From Mycobacterium kubicae (lineage in GTDB: Bacteria > Actinomycetota > Actinomycetes > Mycobacteriales > Mycobacteriaceae): DNA of 64,000 bases. This document shows positions 7,745 to 15,780 of this stretch, one piece after another. The DNA is taken from NCBI RefSeq assembly GCF_015689175.1, contig NZ_CP065047.1, forward strand, positions 5,394,001-5,458,000, given 5' to 3'. Position 1 is the stretch's first letter; each line of letters opens with the position of its first letter. The notes under the pieces are model-generated. The model was given only the letters and a program-made list of their open reading frames with translations, searched no databases and was not told where the DNA came from. The position numbers and the translations under genes were made by a program.

Positions 7745-9288
7745 TGGCGCGCTCGGGCGGTGCGCACCGCCTTCGCGCTCGCCGCGAGCCGTCCCGGGTT
7801 CGCAAAGGCGTGACCCGCGGCTTCATGACGCTGGTGTCGCTGGTTGCCGTGGGTATGACGGGAGCCGGGTACTACGTCGCGCACGGCGCGCTGGGCGGCA
7901 TCACCATTTCCCAGGCCCTGACTCCGGAAGATCCACGGTCCAGCGGCAACAACATGAACATCTTGCTCATCGGCCTGGATTCACGAAAAGACCAGGAAGG
8001 CAACGACCTGCCCTGGTCGGTGTTAAAACAGTTGCACGCAGGGGACTCCGACGACGGCGGCTACAACACCAACACCCTGATACTCGTGCACGTCGGGGCC
8101 GACGGCAAAGTGGTCGCCTTCTCCATTCCCCGCGATGACTGGGTTTCCTTCAACGGTGTCCCGGGATACAACCACATCAAGATCAAAGAGGCGTACGGGC
8201 TGACCAAACAGTACGTCGCGCAGCGCCTGGCCAACGAGGGCGTCAGTAGCCAACGGGAACTGGAGATGCGCGGCCGCGAAGCCGGCCGGGCCGCTACGTT
8301 GCGCGCGGTGCGGGCGTTGACCGGCGTCCCGATCGACTACTTCGCCGAGGTCAACTTGGCCGGTTTCTACGACATGGCCCAAACTCTGGGCGGCGTCGAG
8401 GTGTGCCTCAATCACCCGGTCTACGACTCGTATTCGGGTGCGGATTTTCCGGCCGGACGGCAGCGGTTGAACGCCTCTCAAGCGCTGGCTTTCGTCCGCC
8501 AGCGCCATGGCCTGGAGAACGGAGACCTCGACCGCACGCACCGCCAGCAGGCCTTCCTGTCGTCGGTCATGCACGACCTGCAGGATTCGGGCACCTTCAC
8601 CAACCTGGACCGGCTCAACAGCCTGATGGCGGTGGCGCGCAAAGACGTTGTCCTGTCGGCCGGGTGGGACGAGGGGCTGTTCCGCCGGATGGGCGAATTG
8701 GCCGGCGGGAGCGTGGAATTCCGGACCCTGCCGGTGGTGCGTTACGACAACATCGACGGCCTGGACGTCAACATCGTCGACCCGGCGGCGATCAAGGCAG
8801 AGATCGCGGCGGCGATCGGTACCGCCCCGCCCACCTCGGCCCCCACGACGACGGTCGCCAAGCCCAGTCCCAACACCGTCGTCGACGTCATCAACGCCGG
8901 CAGCATCAGCGGCATGGCGACGCAGGTGTCCACCGCCCTGCGCAAGCAGGGTTTCACCGCGGGCACGGTCCGCGACCGCAACTCAGGGGATCCGTCGACC
9001 ACCACTGTTCAGTACGGTCCCGGGGCGCAGACCGACGCCCAGAACGTGGCCAACCTGCTCAGCATCGACTCCCCGGCACAACTCAACTCGAACCTGGAAC
9101 CCGGTCATGTCCGGGTGGTGGTGGACACCAACTTCGCGCTGCCGGAGGCGGAAGAAACCACAACCACCACGACGACCACCACGACGAGCAAGCCGAACAC
9201 CTACTACTACAACGGCACCACGACCACCTATCCGACGCCGGATGAAGGCAAGCCGGTGACCGGCGGCGGGGTGCCCTGCGTCAACTAG
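7744..9288 (+). CDS. cpsA: LytR-CpsA-Psr family protein CpsA
   Basis: LCP-family phosphotransferase expected to attach arabinogalactan to peptidoglycan outside the membrane; in M. tuberculosis CpsA (Rv3484, about 512 aa) is also linked to phagosome escape. Here 514 residues. Seen: basic cytosolic tail, one membrane helix near 30-50 (LVSLVAVGMTGAGYYVAHGA), LCP core with NMNILLIGLDSR, SIPRDDWV, VNLAGF, QRLNASQALAFVRQRHGL and DRTHRQQ (conserved Arg/Asp of the pyrophosphate site), then a LytR C-terminal domain (VDVINAGSISGMA...) and a Thr-rich tail. Start ATG 7744 overlaps the stop of a 24-codon upstream ORF. It converges with an SDR gene, the two stop codons sharing CTAG. Confidence 0.92.
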   Translation: MARSGGAHRLRARREPSRVRKGVTRGFMTLVSLVAVGMTGAGYYVAHGALGGITISQALTPEDPRSSGNNMNILLIGLDSRKDQEGNDLPWSVLKQLHAGDSDDGGYNTNTLILVHVGADGKVVAFSIPRDDWVSFNGVPGYNHIKIKEAYGLTKQYVAQRLANEGVSSQRELEMRGREAGRAATLRAVRALTGVPIDYFAEVNLAGFYDMAQTLGGVEVCLNHPVYDSYSGADFPAGRQRLNASQALAFVRQRHGLENGDLDRTHRQQAFLSSVMHDLQDSGTFTNLDRLNSLMAVARKDVVLSAGWDEGLFRRMGELAGGSVEFRTLPVVRYDNIDGLDVNIVDPAAIKAEIAAAIGTAPPTSAPTTTVAKPSPNTVVDVINAGSISGMATQVSTALRKQGFTAGTVRDRNSGDPSTTTVQYGPGAQTDAQNVANLLSIDSPAQLNSNLEPGHVRVVVDTNFALPEAEETTTTTTTTTTSKPNTYYYNGTTTTYPTPDEGKPVTGGGVPCVN

Positions 9289-10070
9289 GCGTGCGTGCCC
9301 CCGTCGATGCGGATCTCGGTGCCGGTGATGAAGGCGCCGTCCTCGGACAACAGCATGGCGATGACGCCGGCGACCACTGCCGGGTCGGCCATCCCGGTGC
9401 CGCTGGACTGCACCGTGGTGGGCAGGATCGGCATCAGCCGGGTGAACAACTTCCAGTCGGCGTCGTGCGGGATGTAGCCGCCGGTGGCATCGGTGATGCC
9501 GGACTTGATGCTGCCCGGCGCCACGCACACCGCACGTAATCCCCGGCCGGCGTATTCCAGCGCGAGGGAGTGGGTGAAGGCCTGCACCCCGCCCTTGCTC
9601 GCGGCATAGGCCGCCATGTACGGATGCGCGAACGACGCCGAGGTGGAGCTGAAGTTGACGATGGCGCTGCGCGGATTGTCCAGCAGCGACGGCAGCGCCT
9701 CGCGAACCACCAGAAAAGTGCCGGTGAGATTGACGGCGATGATCTGGTTCCACTGTTCGCTGCTGGTCTGATGGGTGTGCGCGGCACGCAACATGCCGGC
9801 GGCGTTGACCAGCGAATCCAGCCCGCCGAGGATCTCGACGGCGGAGCGCACGCCGTCGACGACGGTCTGCTCGTCGGCGACGTCCATTCGCAGTGCGGTG
9901 AACCGGTCAGCGCCCTCCTGCGCGCGCGCCCCGGTGGCCTCGAGGCCGTCGGTAGCGATGTCGGCGCCCACCACCGAGGCGCCCTCGGCCAACAACCGCA
10001 ACGCGGTGGCCTGACCGATGCCCGACCCGGCGCCGGTCACCAGGATGCGCTGGCCCTCCAGCCGCTGCAT
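9285..10070 (-). CDS. Short-chain dehydrogenase/reductase (Rv3485c-like)
   Basis: Classical SDR oxidoreductase of 261 residues, cytosolic, substrate unknown. Seen: NAD(P)-binding TGAGSGIGQATAL near the N-terminus, ADIATDG (Asp after strand 2, which favours NAD(H)), NAAG, the catalytic Ser in NFSSTSAS and YAASKGG (Tyr-x3-Lys). Start ATG 10070 gives the normal SDR N-terminus MQRLEGQRILVTGAG; ten upstream codons are extra. The start is 1 bp from the stop of another SDR gene, so both probably share a transcript that begins near a KstR-like operator at 10933. The 3' end overlaps the cpsA stop. Confidence 0.88.
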   Translation of the reverse strand: MQRLEGQRILVTGAGSGIGQATALRLLAEGASVVGADIATDGLEATGARAQEGADRFTALRMDVADEQTVVDGVRSAVEILGGLDSLVNAAGMLRAAHTHQTSSEQWNQIIAVNLTGTFLVVREALPSLLDNPRSAIVNFSSTSASFAHPYMAAYAASKGGVQAFTHSLALEYAGRGLRAVCVAPGSIKSGITDATGGYIPHDADWKLFTRLMPILPTTVQSSGTGMADPAVVAGVIAMLLSEDGAFITGTEIRIDGGTHA

Positions 10071-10071
10071 C

Positions 10072-10908
10072 TCACACCACTCCGCGTAACGCGTCGGCAC
10101 CGAACATCTGCTCCATCATCGAGGAGTAGTCGGGGCCGCGCCGCAAGATGAGGCCGCCGTCGACGTTGATGCATTGGCCGGTGATCCAGTTGGCGGCGTC
10201 GCTGAGCAAGAACAGGGCAAGGTTGGCGACGTCCTCCACCTCGCCCACCCGGGGCAGCGGGGTGCACAGGGCGTAGTCGCCGCTGATCTCCGGCGACTGG
10301 ATCACGCTCGCTTCGACCAGATCGGTGCGAATCAGGCCGGGACGAATGCTGTTGACCCGCACCCATGATGGCCCGAGTTCGTCGGCGGCCAACTGCATCA
10401 TGTGGTCGATGGCCGACTTGGTGACACCGTAAGGGCCGAACCAGCGGTGGGTGTTGCTGGCCGCAATGGACGAGATCCCGACGAACGAGCCGCCACCGCC
10501 ACGCACCAGTTCCCGTGCGGCGTGCTTGAGCACGTACATGGTGCCGTTGACATTGAGGTCGACGGTGCGCCGCCACGCTTCGGAGTCGGTATGGGTGATC
10601 GGGCCGACGGTCAGCGACCCACCGGCGCAGTGCACCGTCCCATGCAGCCGGCCATGCCATGCCGTCGCGGCGTCGACCGCGCGGGTCACCTCGTCCTCGT
10701 TGGTGACGTCGGTCGGCTCGTAACGGACCGCGCCGCCGTTGGCGGCCAACGGCTCGAGGTCTTTGACCGCGGAGGCCAACCGGTCGGGATTGCGGCCGAC
10801 GATCATGACGGAGGCTCCGGCCGCGACCAGACCGGCTGCCACCCCCTTGCCGATACCGCTGCCACCGCCGGTGATCAGGTAGGTGCGGTCCTGAAAAGTA
10901 AGCTGCAC
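10072..10908 (-). CDS. SDR oxidoreductase, KstR-type operator upstream
   Basis: Classical SDR of 278 residues. Seen: ITGGGSGIGKGVAAGL, GRNPDR after strand 2 (Arg suggests NADP(H)), HCAGG in place of NNAG, catalytic Ser in GISSIAAS and YGVTKSA. A PLPRVGEVEDVA...LSDAANWITGQ..VDGG ending is typical of 3-ketoacyl or 2,4-dienoyl-CoA reductase-like SDRs. GTG 10908 is chosen because it gives VQLTFQDRTYLITGGG; earlier codons run into an operator-like sequence at 10933-10946 that fits the KstR pattern exactly. That places this gene and the SDR after it in the probable cholesterol regulon. Steroid or acyl-CoA substrate is inferred. Confidence 0.85.
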   Translation of the reverse strand: MQLTFQDRTYLITGGGSGIGKGVAAGLVAAGASVMIVGRNPDRLASAVKDLEPLAANGGAVRYEPTDVTNEDEVTRAVDAATAWHGRLHGTVHCAGGSLTVGPITHTDSEAWRRTVDLNVNGTMYVLKHAARELVRGGGGSFVGISSIAASNTHRWFGPYGVTKSAIDHMMQLAADELGPSWVRVNSIRPGLIRTDLVEASVIQSPEISGDYALCTPLPRVGEVEDVANLALFLLSDAANWITGQCINVDGGLILRRGPDYSSMMEQMFGADALRGVV

Positions 10909-10932
10909 TGCTTGCCCCTCACGGAAAGAAAC

Positions 10933-10946
10933 TGAAACAGGTTCTA
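10933..10946. promoter_or_regulatory. KstR-type operator (SDR pair)
   Basis: TGAAACAGGTTCTA fits TnnAACnnGTTnnA exactly. It lies 25 bp upstream of the GTG of the SDR gene. KstR is the TetR-family repressor of the mycobacterial cholesterol regulon; binding is inferred from the motif. Confidence 0.65.
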
Positions 10947-11060
10947 GCCATCGAACCATGCGGGGGAACCGGGCGGCACCGCCGTCCTGACCCGACTAGC
11001 TGCACACGATCGCCCAGGGAGTCACACCAGCATCATGCGTCGCTGACTCGGGGGAGTGAC

Positions 11061-11137
11061 GATTTGCCCGCCTCACAGCGACAACGCGGGGCGACGGGCG
11101 CGCGGGTCCTCATTTGTCGCTGGGAGGCGGGCAAATC
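11061..11137. repeat. Dispersed inverted repeat, family A copy 1
   Basis: Arms 11061-11084 and 11114-11137 pair over 24 bases with one mismatch (core TTTGCCCGCCTCACAGCGAC on the plus strand) around a 29-base loop. A second copy is at 49470-49527 in another intergenic gap. It lies at the 3' side of the enoyl-CoA hydratase gene and may act as a terminator or be a REP-like element. Confidence 0.75.
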
Positions 11138-11191
11138 AGACACCTCCCGGTCGAGAGGCGGGTGTGACAGCTGTGACTCAGGGCCTCCGCG

Positions 11192-12127
11192 CTAGGGCGT
11201 GTCGCGCCGCGCCACCTTCGTCGGCTTGGCGGTGCGCCAATCCTCGACGTCAGGCGGCAAACCGACGGGGAACCTGTTCTCGTTGTGCGCCGCCCAGTGG
11301 GCGTGACCGAGCTCGTGGACGTGGAAGGCGTGCCGCAGCGCCTCGGTGAACCCCATGGCATCGGAGGCGGCATTGACCGACGCCTTCACCAGTAGGGAAG
11401 CCATGGTGGGCCGCTCGGCGATGCGCCGCGCGAACTCCAGCGTCTTGTCCGCCAGCTCGTCGACCGGAAACACCTTGGACACCATGCCCAATCGGTAAGC
11501 CTCGTCTGCGTCCAGCGAATCACCGGTCAGCAGCAGCTCTTTGGCCTTACGCGGCCCGAATTCCCAAGGGTGGGCATAGTATTCGACCCCGGGCATGCCC
11601 AGCCGGACCGCCACGACGTCGCTGAACTTGGCGTTGTCGGCGGCCACGATCAAGTCACACGCCCAGATCAGCATCAGACCGGCCGAGATCGCGTTGCCCT
11701 GCACCTGAGCGATCGTGATCTTGCGTAGATCCCGCCAGCGGCAGGTGTTTTCGAAGAAGAAGTGCCATTCCTGGTGATACAGCTTCTCGATGATCGGCTC
11801 CAGAGTGGCGCCGTGCGAGCGGAAGGTCGGATGCTGGGTGGGGCCGGGTTTGCGCTCCAGCATCGCCTCCTCGGATCCCAGATCGTGGCCGGCGGAGAAG
11901 TTCTTGCCCCGCGCCGCCAGGATCACCACCCGCACGGTGTCATCGGCCTCGGCGCGCAGGAACGCCTCGTCCAGCTGGACAAGCAGCGTGCGGTTCTGGG
12001 CGTTGTGGGCGTCGGGCCGGTTCAACCAGATTCGGGCGATGCGTCCCTCGTCCAGCGTTTCGTAGGACACCATTTCGGGGCGGTCAGCGTTGCCGGTTTG
12101 AGCATCGGCCGCATCGGAGAGTGTCAT
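11192..12127 (-). CDS. Enoyl-CoA hydratase/isomerase family protein
   Basis: Crotonase-fold protein of 311 residues, longer than usual (about 260) because of an inserted segment near residues 90-140 and a long C-terminus. Seen: NRPDAHNAQN, oxyanion-hole motifs ARGKNFSAGHDL and VQGNAISAGLML, and ADNAKFSDVVAVRLGMPG, where an acidic catalytic residue is expected. ATG 12127 (MTLSDAADAQ) is preferred over the ATG three codons upstream. It may hydrate an unsaturated acyl-CoA; the substrate is unknown. A 7-bp inverted repeat TTACACA/TGTGTAA lies 45 bp upstream and may be its operator. Confidence 0.85.
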   Translation of the reverse strand: MTLSDAADAQTGNADRPEMVSYETLDEGRIARIWLNRPDAHNAQNRTLLVQLDEAFLRAEADDTVRVVILAARGKNFSAGHDLGSEEAMLERKPGPTQHPTFRSHGATLEPIIEKLYHQEWHFFFENTCRWRDLRKITIAQVQGNAISAGLMLIWACDLIVAADNAKFSDVVAVRLGMPGVEYYAHPWEFGPRKAKELLLTGDSLDADEAYRLGMVSKVFPVDELADKTLEFARRIAERPTMASLLVKASVNAASDAMGFTEALRHAFHVHELGHAHWAAHNENRFPVGLPPDVEDWRTAKPTKVARRDTP

Positions 12128-12171
12128 ACCGCCCACCTGCCTTGGTCGTCGCGCCTGGGAGCATCGTTCCG

Positions 12172-12195
12172 TTACACATTACGGCCCGTGTGTAA
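12172..12195. promoter_or_regulatory. Candidate operator palindrome upstream of the enoyl-CoA hydratase
   Basis: TTACACA (12172-12178) and TGTGTAA (12189-12195) form a perfect inverted repeat with a 10-base spacer. It sits between the minus-strand hydratase and the plus-strand small gene before otsA. Symmetry and position suggest a TetR/GntR-type site, but it does not match the KstR pattern. Confidence 0.45.
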
Positions 12196-12261
12196 GAGCA
12201 CCTTGCCTGGGTTGCCGCAGCGACCAGGCCAGGTACTCACCACCGATCATGCCGCTTGGCA

Positions 12262-12267
12262 TAAAGT
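12262..12267 (+). promoter_or_regulatory. Predicted -10 element, leaderless start of the otsA unit
   Basis: TAAAGT at 12262-12267 is followed by six bases and then ATG 12274. This spacing puts the transcription start at the start codon itself. Confidence 0.4.
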
Positions 12268-12273
12268 TGTGTG

Positions 12274-12438
12274 ATGCCTACCAAATCTGATCCCGGCGAC
12301 ATCGGCGACGTCGAGCCGCTGGCCGACAGCACGGCCAGCCAGGCCAGGCGCGTCGTCGCCGCGTACGCCAACGATGCCGACGAGTGCCGCGTCTTCTTGT
12401 CCATGCTCGGTATTGGGCCGGCGAAGCACGAGAGCTAA
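12274..12438 (+). CDS. Small conserved protein upstream of otsA (Rv3489-like)
   Basis: A 54-residue soluble acidic protein of unknown function (starts [20 protein letters not shown], ends GIGPAKHES). M. tuberculosis has a gene of the same size, Rv3489, in this place directly before otsA. Its stop TAA (12436-12438) shares one base with the otsA ATG (12438-12440), so the two are translationally coupled. A -10 element six bases upstream of its ATG predicts leaderless translation. It may serve mainly to couple otsA expression, or act as a small partner of OtsA; neither is shown. Confidence 0.75.
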   Translation: MPTKSDPGDIGDVEPLADSTASQARRVVAAYANDADECRVFLSMLGIGPAKHES

Positions 12439-13916
12439 TGGCTCGCAAGGGAAGCCCGGACTCCTCACCTTCGGAAGCCGGCGGCTTCGGCGACTCCGAC
12501 TTCGTGGTGGTCGCCAACCGGCTGCCCGTTGATCAAGAGCGACTTCCCGACGGCACCACCGCCTGGAAGCGCAGCCCCGGCGGTCTGGTCACCGCCTTGG
12601 AGCCGTTGCTGCGCAAACGGCGCGGAGCCTGGATCGGCTGGCCGGGGGTGGTGGACGCCGACGAAGAGCCGATCATCCAGGACGACCTGCGCCTGCATCC
12701 GGTGCGCCTGTCCGCCGACGATGTCGCCGAGTATTACGAGGGCTTCTCGAACGCCACCCTGTGGCCGCTGTATCACGACGTCATCGTCAAACCGATCTAC
12801 CACCGCGAATGGTGGGACCGCTACGTCGACGTCAACCGCCGCTTTGCCGAAGCCACGTCACGCGCGGCCGCCGAAGGCGGGACCGTATGGGTGCAGGACT
12901 ACCAGTTGCAACTGGTCCCGCAGATGCTGCGCACCCTGCGGCCCGACCTGACCATCGGTTTCTTCCTGCACATCCCCTTCCCACCGGTCGAGCTGTTCAT
13001 GCAGCTGCCCTGGCGCACCGAGATCATCGAGGGCCTGCTCGGCGCCGACCTCGTGGGTTTCCACCTCGCCGGCGGCGCCCAGAACTTCCTGATCCTGTCC
13101 CGACGCCTCATCGGCGCGGAAACCTCGCGCGGATCAGTCGGCGTGCGGTCCCGATTCGGCGAGGTGCAGCTGCCGTCTCGCAGCGTCCGGGTGGGCGCCT
13201 TTCCCATCTCCATCGATTCCCAAGCGCTCGACCAGGCGGCCCGCGAACGCAACATCAGGCGCCGGGCCAAGGAGATTCGCGCGGAGCTGGGCAATCCCCG
13301 CAAGGTTCTGCTGGGGGTAGACCGGCTGGACTACACCAAAGGCATCGACGTCCGGTTGAAGGCCTTCTCCGAGTTGCTCGCCGAAGGACGCGCCAAGCGG
13401 GACGACACCGTCCTGATCCAGCTCGCCACACCGAGCCGCGAGCGGGTGGAAAGTTACAAGATTCTGCGCCACGACATCGAACGCGAAGTCGGGCACATCA
13501 ACGGTGAATACGGCGAGGTCGGCCATCCCGTCGTGCACTACCTGCACCGCCCCGTGCCGCGCGAGGAGCTCATCGCGTTCTTCGTTGCCAGCGACGTCAT
13601 GCTGGTCACCCCACTCCGCGATGGGATGAACCTGGTGGCCAAGGAGTACGTCGCCTGCCGCAGCGATCTGGGCGGGGCCCTGGTGCTCAGCGAATTCACC
13701 GGCGCCGCAGCCGAACTGCGCCAGGCATACCTGGTCAACCCGCACGACCTGAACGGCGTCAAGGACGCGATCGAGGCGGCGCTCAACCAGTCCGACGAAG
13801 AGGGGCGGCGCCGGATGCGCGCGCTGCGACGCCAGGTGCTCGCCCACGACGTGGACCGCTGGGCCCGGTCGTTCCTGGACGCGCTCGCTGAATCCAAGCC
13901 GCAAGCGCAGGTCTAG
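12438..13916 (+). CDS. otsA: Alpha,alpha-trehalose-phosphate synthase OtsA
   Basis: Glycosyltransferase family 20 enzyme: joins a nucleotide-activated glucose and glucose-6-phosphate to trehalose-6-phosphate, the first step of the OtsAB route; cytosolic. 492 residues, close to Rv3490 (500). Seen: VVANRLPVD and SPGGLVTAL at the N-terminal donor loop, [45 protein letters not shown] motif ([14 protein letters not shown]), and [16 protein letters not shown] with the Asp/Glu of the nucleotide-sugar site. ATG 12438 overlaps the preceding stop by one base; the in-frame codons from 12384 belong to the small upstream gene's region. Trehalose feeds trehalose-mycolate synthesis and stress protection. 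Confidence 0.96.
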   Translation: MARKGSPDSSPSEAGGFGDSDFVVVANRLPVDQERLPDGTTAWKRSPGGLVTALEPLLRKRRGAWIGWPGVVDADEEPIIQDDLRLHPVRLSADDVAEYYEGFSNATLWPLYHDVIVKPIYHREWWDRYVDVNRRFAEATSRAAAEGGTVWVQDYQLQLVPQMLRTLRPDLTIGFFLHIPFPPVELFMQLPWRTEIIEGLLGADLVGFHLAGGAQNFLILSRRLIGAETSRGSVGVRSRFGEVQLPSRSVRVGAFPISIDSQALDQAARERNIRRRAKEIRAELGNPRKVLLGVDRLDYTKGIDVRLKAFSELLAEGRAKRDDTVLIQLATPSRERVESYKILRHDIEREVGHINGEYGEVGHPVVHYLHRPVPREELIAFFVASDVMLVTPLRDGMNLVAKEYVACRSDLGGALVLSEFTGAAAELRQAYLVNPHDLNGVKDAIEAALNQSDEEGRRRMRALRRQVLAHDVDRWARSFLDALAESKPQAQV

Positions 13917-13991
13917 TCGGCAAACCCATGGTGTTCGCGGCGCAACGCTGTGATACTCAGTTGCAGTGCTTGCCGGGAAGGGAGGACCGAC

Positions 13992-14573
13992 GTGAGGATC
14001 CGTCGCGGATTGGCTGCCGGCGCCGGCGTCGCCACCGCCGTCGCGTTTGGCATCGCGCTCGATTCGGGCAACCCGGCGCGCGCGCTGGGACCGCCCGCGG
14101 ACGGCGCCTACACGTTGAACGAGCCCGGCGCGTCCAACGTGACCTGGACAATCACCGCGCTGTGCGATCAACCTTCCGGCACCCGCAACATGAATGACTA
14201 TTCCGACCCCATCGTGCAGGCGTTCAACTGTGCGCTCAACGTTGTCAGCGCAACGCCGCAGTGGCCGACCACCCGCACCGACAGGCTGCAGAACTTCAGC
14301 GGCCGCGCGCGGATGTCCAGCATGCTGTGGACTTTCACGGTAAACAAGTCGGACGGTGTGGAATGCCCCGGCGGCGGAACCGCCCCGACCACCGATACCT
14401 ATGCGTTCAGCGACGAGACCATGAGCGGCACCCACACCACCATCCACGGCGCGGTCTGTGGTCTGCAACCAGATATGAAGAAGCAGCCGTTCTCGTTGCA
14501 GCTGACCGGCCCGCCGCCCAGCCCCATCGAGCGATACCCGTTGTACTGCAACGGCATTGCGATGTGCTACTAG
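13992..14573 (+). CDS. Exported protein, Rv3491-like
   Basis: Secreted or periplasmic protein of 193 residues, function unknown. GTG 13992 follows GGGAGGA at 13979-13985, a good ribosome-binding site. Seen: a signal peptide with RIRR, a hydrophobic core (LAAGAGVATAVAFGIAL) and a likely cleavage after PARA, then a mature domain with Cys in TALCDQ, FNCAL, VECPGG, AVCGLQ, LYCNG and MCY, enough for several disulfides. Same position and type as Rv3491 after otsA. Its stop shares CTAG with the stop of the convergent mam4B gene. Confidence 0.8.
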   Translation: MRIRRGLAAGAGVATAVAFGIALDSGNPARALGPPADGAYTLNEPGASNVTWTITALCDQPSGTRNMNDYSDPIVQAFNCALNVVSATPQWPTTRTDRLQNFSGRARMSSMLWTFTVNKSDGVECPGGGTAPTTDTYAFSDETMSGTHTTIHGAVCGLQPDMKKQPFSLQLTGPPPSPIERYPLYCNGIAMCY

Positions 14574-15061
14574 ATGGGCGTGATGTAGGCGATCAGCCAC
14601 TTGCCGTCGATGCGTTTGAAGTCGACGCGTAGCCGGCTGCCGTCGTAGAGCGGTTGTCGCGCCTTGTCGGTCACGGTGCGGTTCATGTAGACCATCACCG
14701 ACGCCGAATTGCGTTGCGCGGCCATCACTCCCACGCCGACGACGTTGGCCTGGACCACCACCTCGCGCTTCTTGGCCTCCGGGATGATCTGCGCATTGGC
14801 GCTCTTCTGGAACTCTTGCCGATAGTCGGGCGTCAGAAACGGATAGACGGCGGCCAGGCTGCGTTCAACGGTCTGGTAGTCGTAGGCGAAGACTTGCGGG
14901 ATCCGGTCCTTGGCCAGCTTGGGCAACTCCGCGCGCGCCGCCTCTTCGCCGCGGGTCTCCACCCGATCCCAGTAGAACCACCCACCGGCCGCCGATAACC
15001 CCACGATGACGAGCACAGCCAGGGTGCCCAGAAACGCGGTCAGCCACTGCGGCCACCGCAT
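14570..15061 (-). CDS. mam4B: Mce4-associated membrane protein (Rv3492c-like)
   Basis: Last gene of the mce4 operon, 163 residues. Mce-associated (Mam) proteins have a short cytosolic tail, one membrane helix and an extracytoplasmic NTF2-like domain, and stabilise Mce complexes. Seen: helix near 8-30 (LTAFLGTLAVLVIVGLSAAG), then a domain with TPDYRQEF, VVGVGVMA, VYMNRTV and a final KRIDGKWLIAYITPI strand typical of the family. ATG 15061 overlaps by one base the stop of the preceding Mam gene. Helps Mce4 import cholesterol; assignment of A or B follows the M. tuberculosis naming. Confidence 0.85.
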   Translation of the reverse strand: MRWPQWLTAFLGTLAVLVIVGLSAAGGWFYWDRVETRGEEAARAELPKLAKDRIPQVFAYDYQTVERSLAAVYPFLTPDYRQEFQKSANAQIIPEAKKREVVVQANVVGVGVMAAQRNSASVMVYMNRTVTDKARQPLYDGSRLRVDFKRIDGKWLIAYITPI

Positions 15062-15780
15062 TAGTTGCCTCCGTCAGGGTATTTCAGGTCGTAGCCACTC
15101 ATCTGTCCGGTGGCGTCGTCCTCGTGCACGATGACCCGCAACCGGTACGGCATGGACGGCTTGTTGACGCCGTCGATATCAGCGACCGTCACGCGCACCG
15201 AAACCAGCACCGACGCGTTGTCGGTGACGGTGTCGATACCTTCCAGCGCGGCACCGTTGATGACCGCCTCGGATGTCGCGTTGGTCGAACGGAACAGCCC
15301 TTTGAGGTTGTCGACGTTGTTGTTGGCGCTGAGCATGCCGCGCAACGGGCCGCTGGTCCCGTTGACGAACCGGTTGACCGACTCGTCGATGGTCTCGGGC
15401 GTGTAGCTGAACATGTTGATGACCGTCTGCGTCGCGGTGTCGACGAAGCGTTGCTCCCGGGCTTGCTGGGCGTGTGCGGTGCGGTGTTGTCCCATCAGGG
15501 CGAGCAGGCCGACCGTCAGCCCGGCGATCGCCAGCACCGCGGCCGCCGCCGCGGTCCCTGCGACCAGGCGGCGGTGCGCGGGGCGGCGCGGCGGCGGCCG
15601 CAGCCCCTTGGACGGTTTGGCCGGCTTGGCTTTGCGCGTCGGCTCGGCCGGCGCCTCGATCGCGACGGTGGCTTCCGCGACGGTGTCGGTCGTTTCGGTC
15701 TTCGCGGGGCCCGCCGCGCGTGACGCCCGCCGACGCACCCGTTGCGGCGCCGCTTGCTGTGTCGCCACTACATCACCCAC
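15061..15780 (-). CDS. mam4A: Mce4-associated membrane protein (Rv3493c-like)
   Basis: Mce-associated protein of 239 residues: a long basic, Ala/Pro-rich cytosolic N-terminus, one membrane helix (LVAGTAAAAAVLAIAGLTVGL) and an extracytoplasmic domain (TQTVINMFSYTPETIDESVN) like the neighbouring gene. GTG 15780 shares its first base with the TAG stop of mce4F, which argues for translational coupling; a second GTG at 15768 would shorten it by four residues. Upstream in-frame codons up to 16065 overlap mce4F and are not real. Part of the mce4 sterol import operon. Confidence 0.82.
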   Translation of the reverse strand: MGDVVATQQAAPQRVRRRASRAAGPAKTETTDTVAEATVAIEAPAEPTRKAKPAKPSKGLRPPPRRPAHRRLVAGTAAAAAVLAIAGLTVGLLALMGQHRTAHAQQAREQRFVDTATQTVINMFSYTPETIDESVNRFVNGTSGPLRGMLSANNNVDNLKGLFRSTNATSEAVINGAALEGIDTVTDNASVLVSVRVTVADIDGVNKPSMPYRLRVIVHEDDATGQMSGYDLKYPDGGN

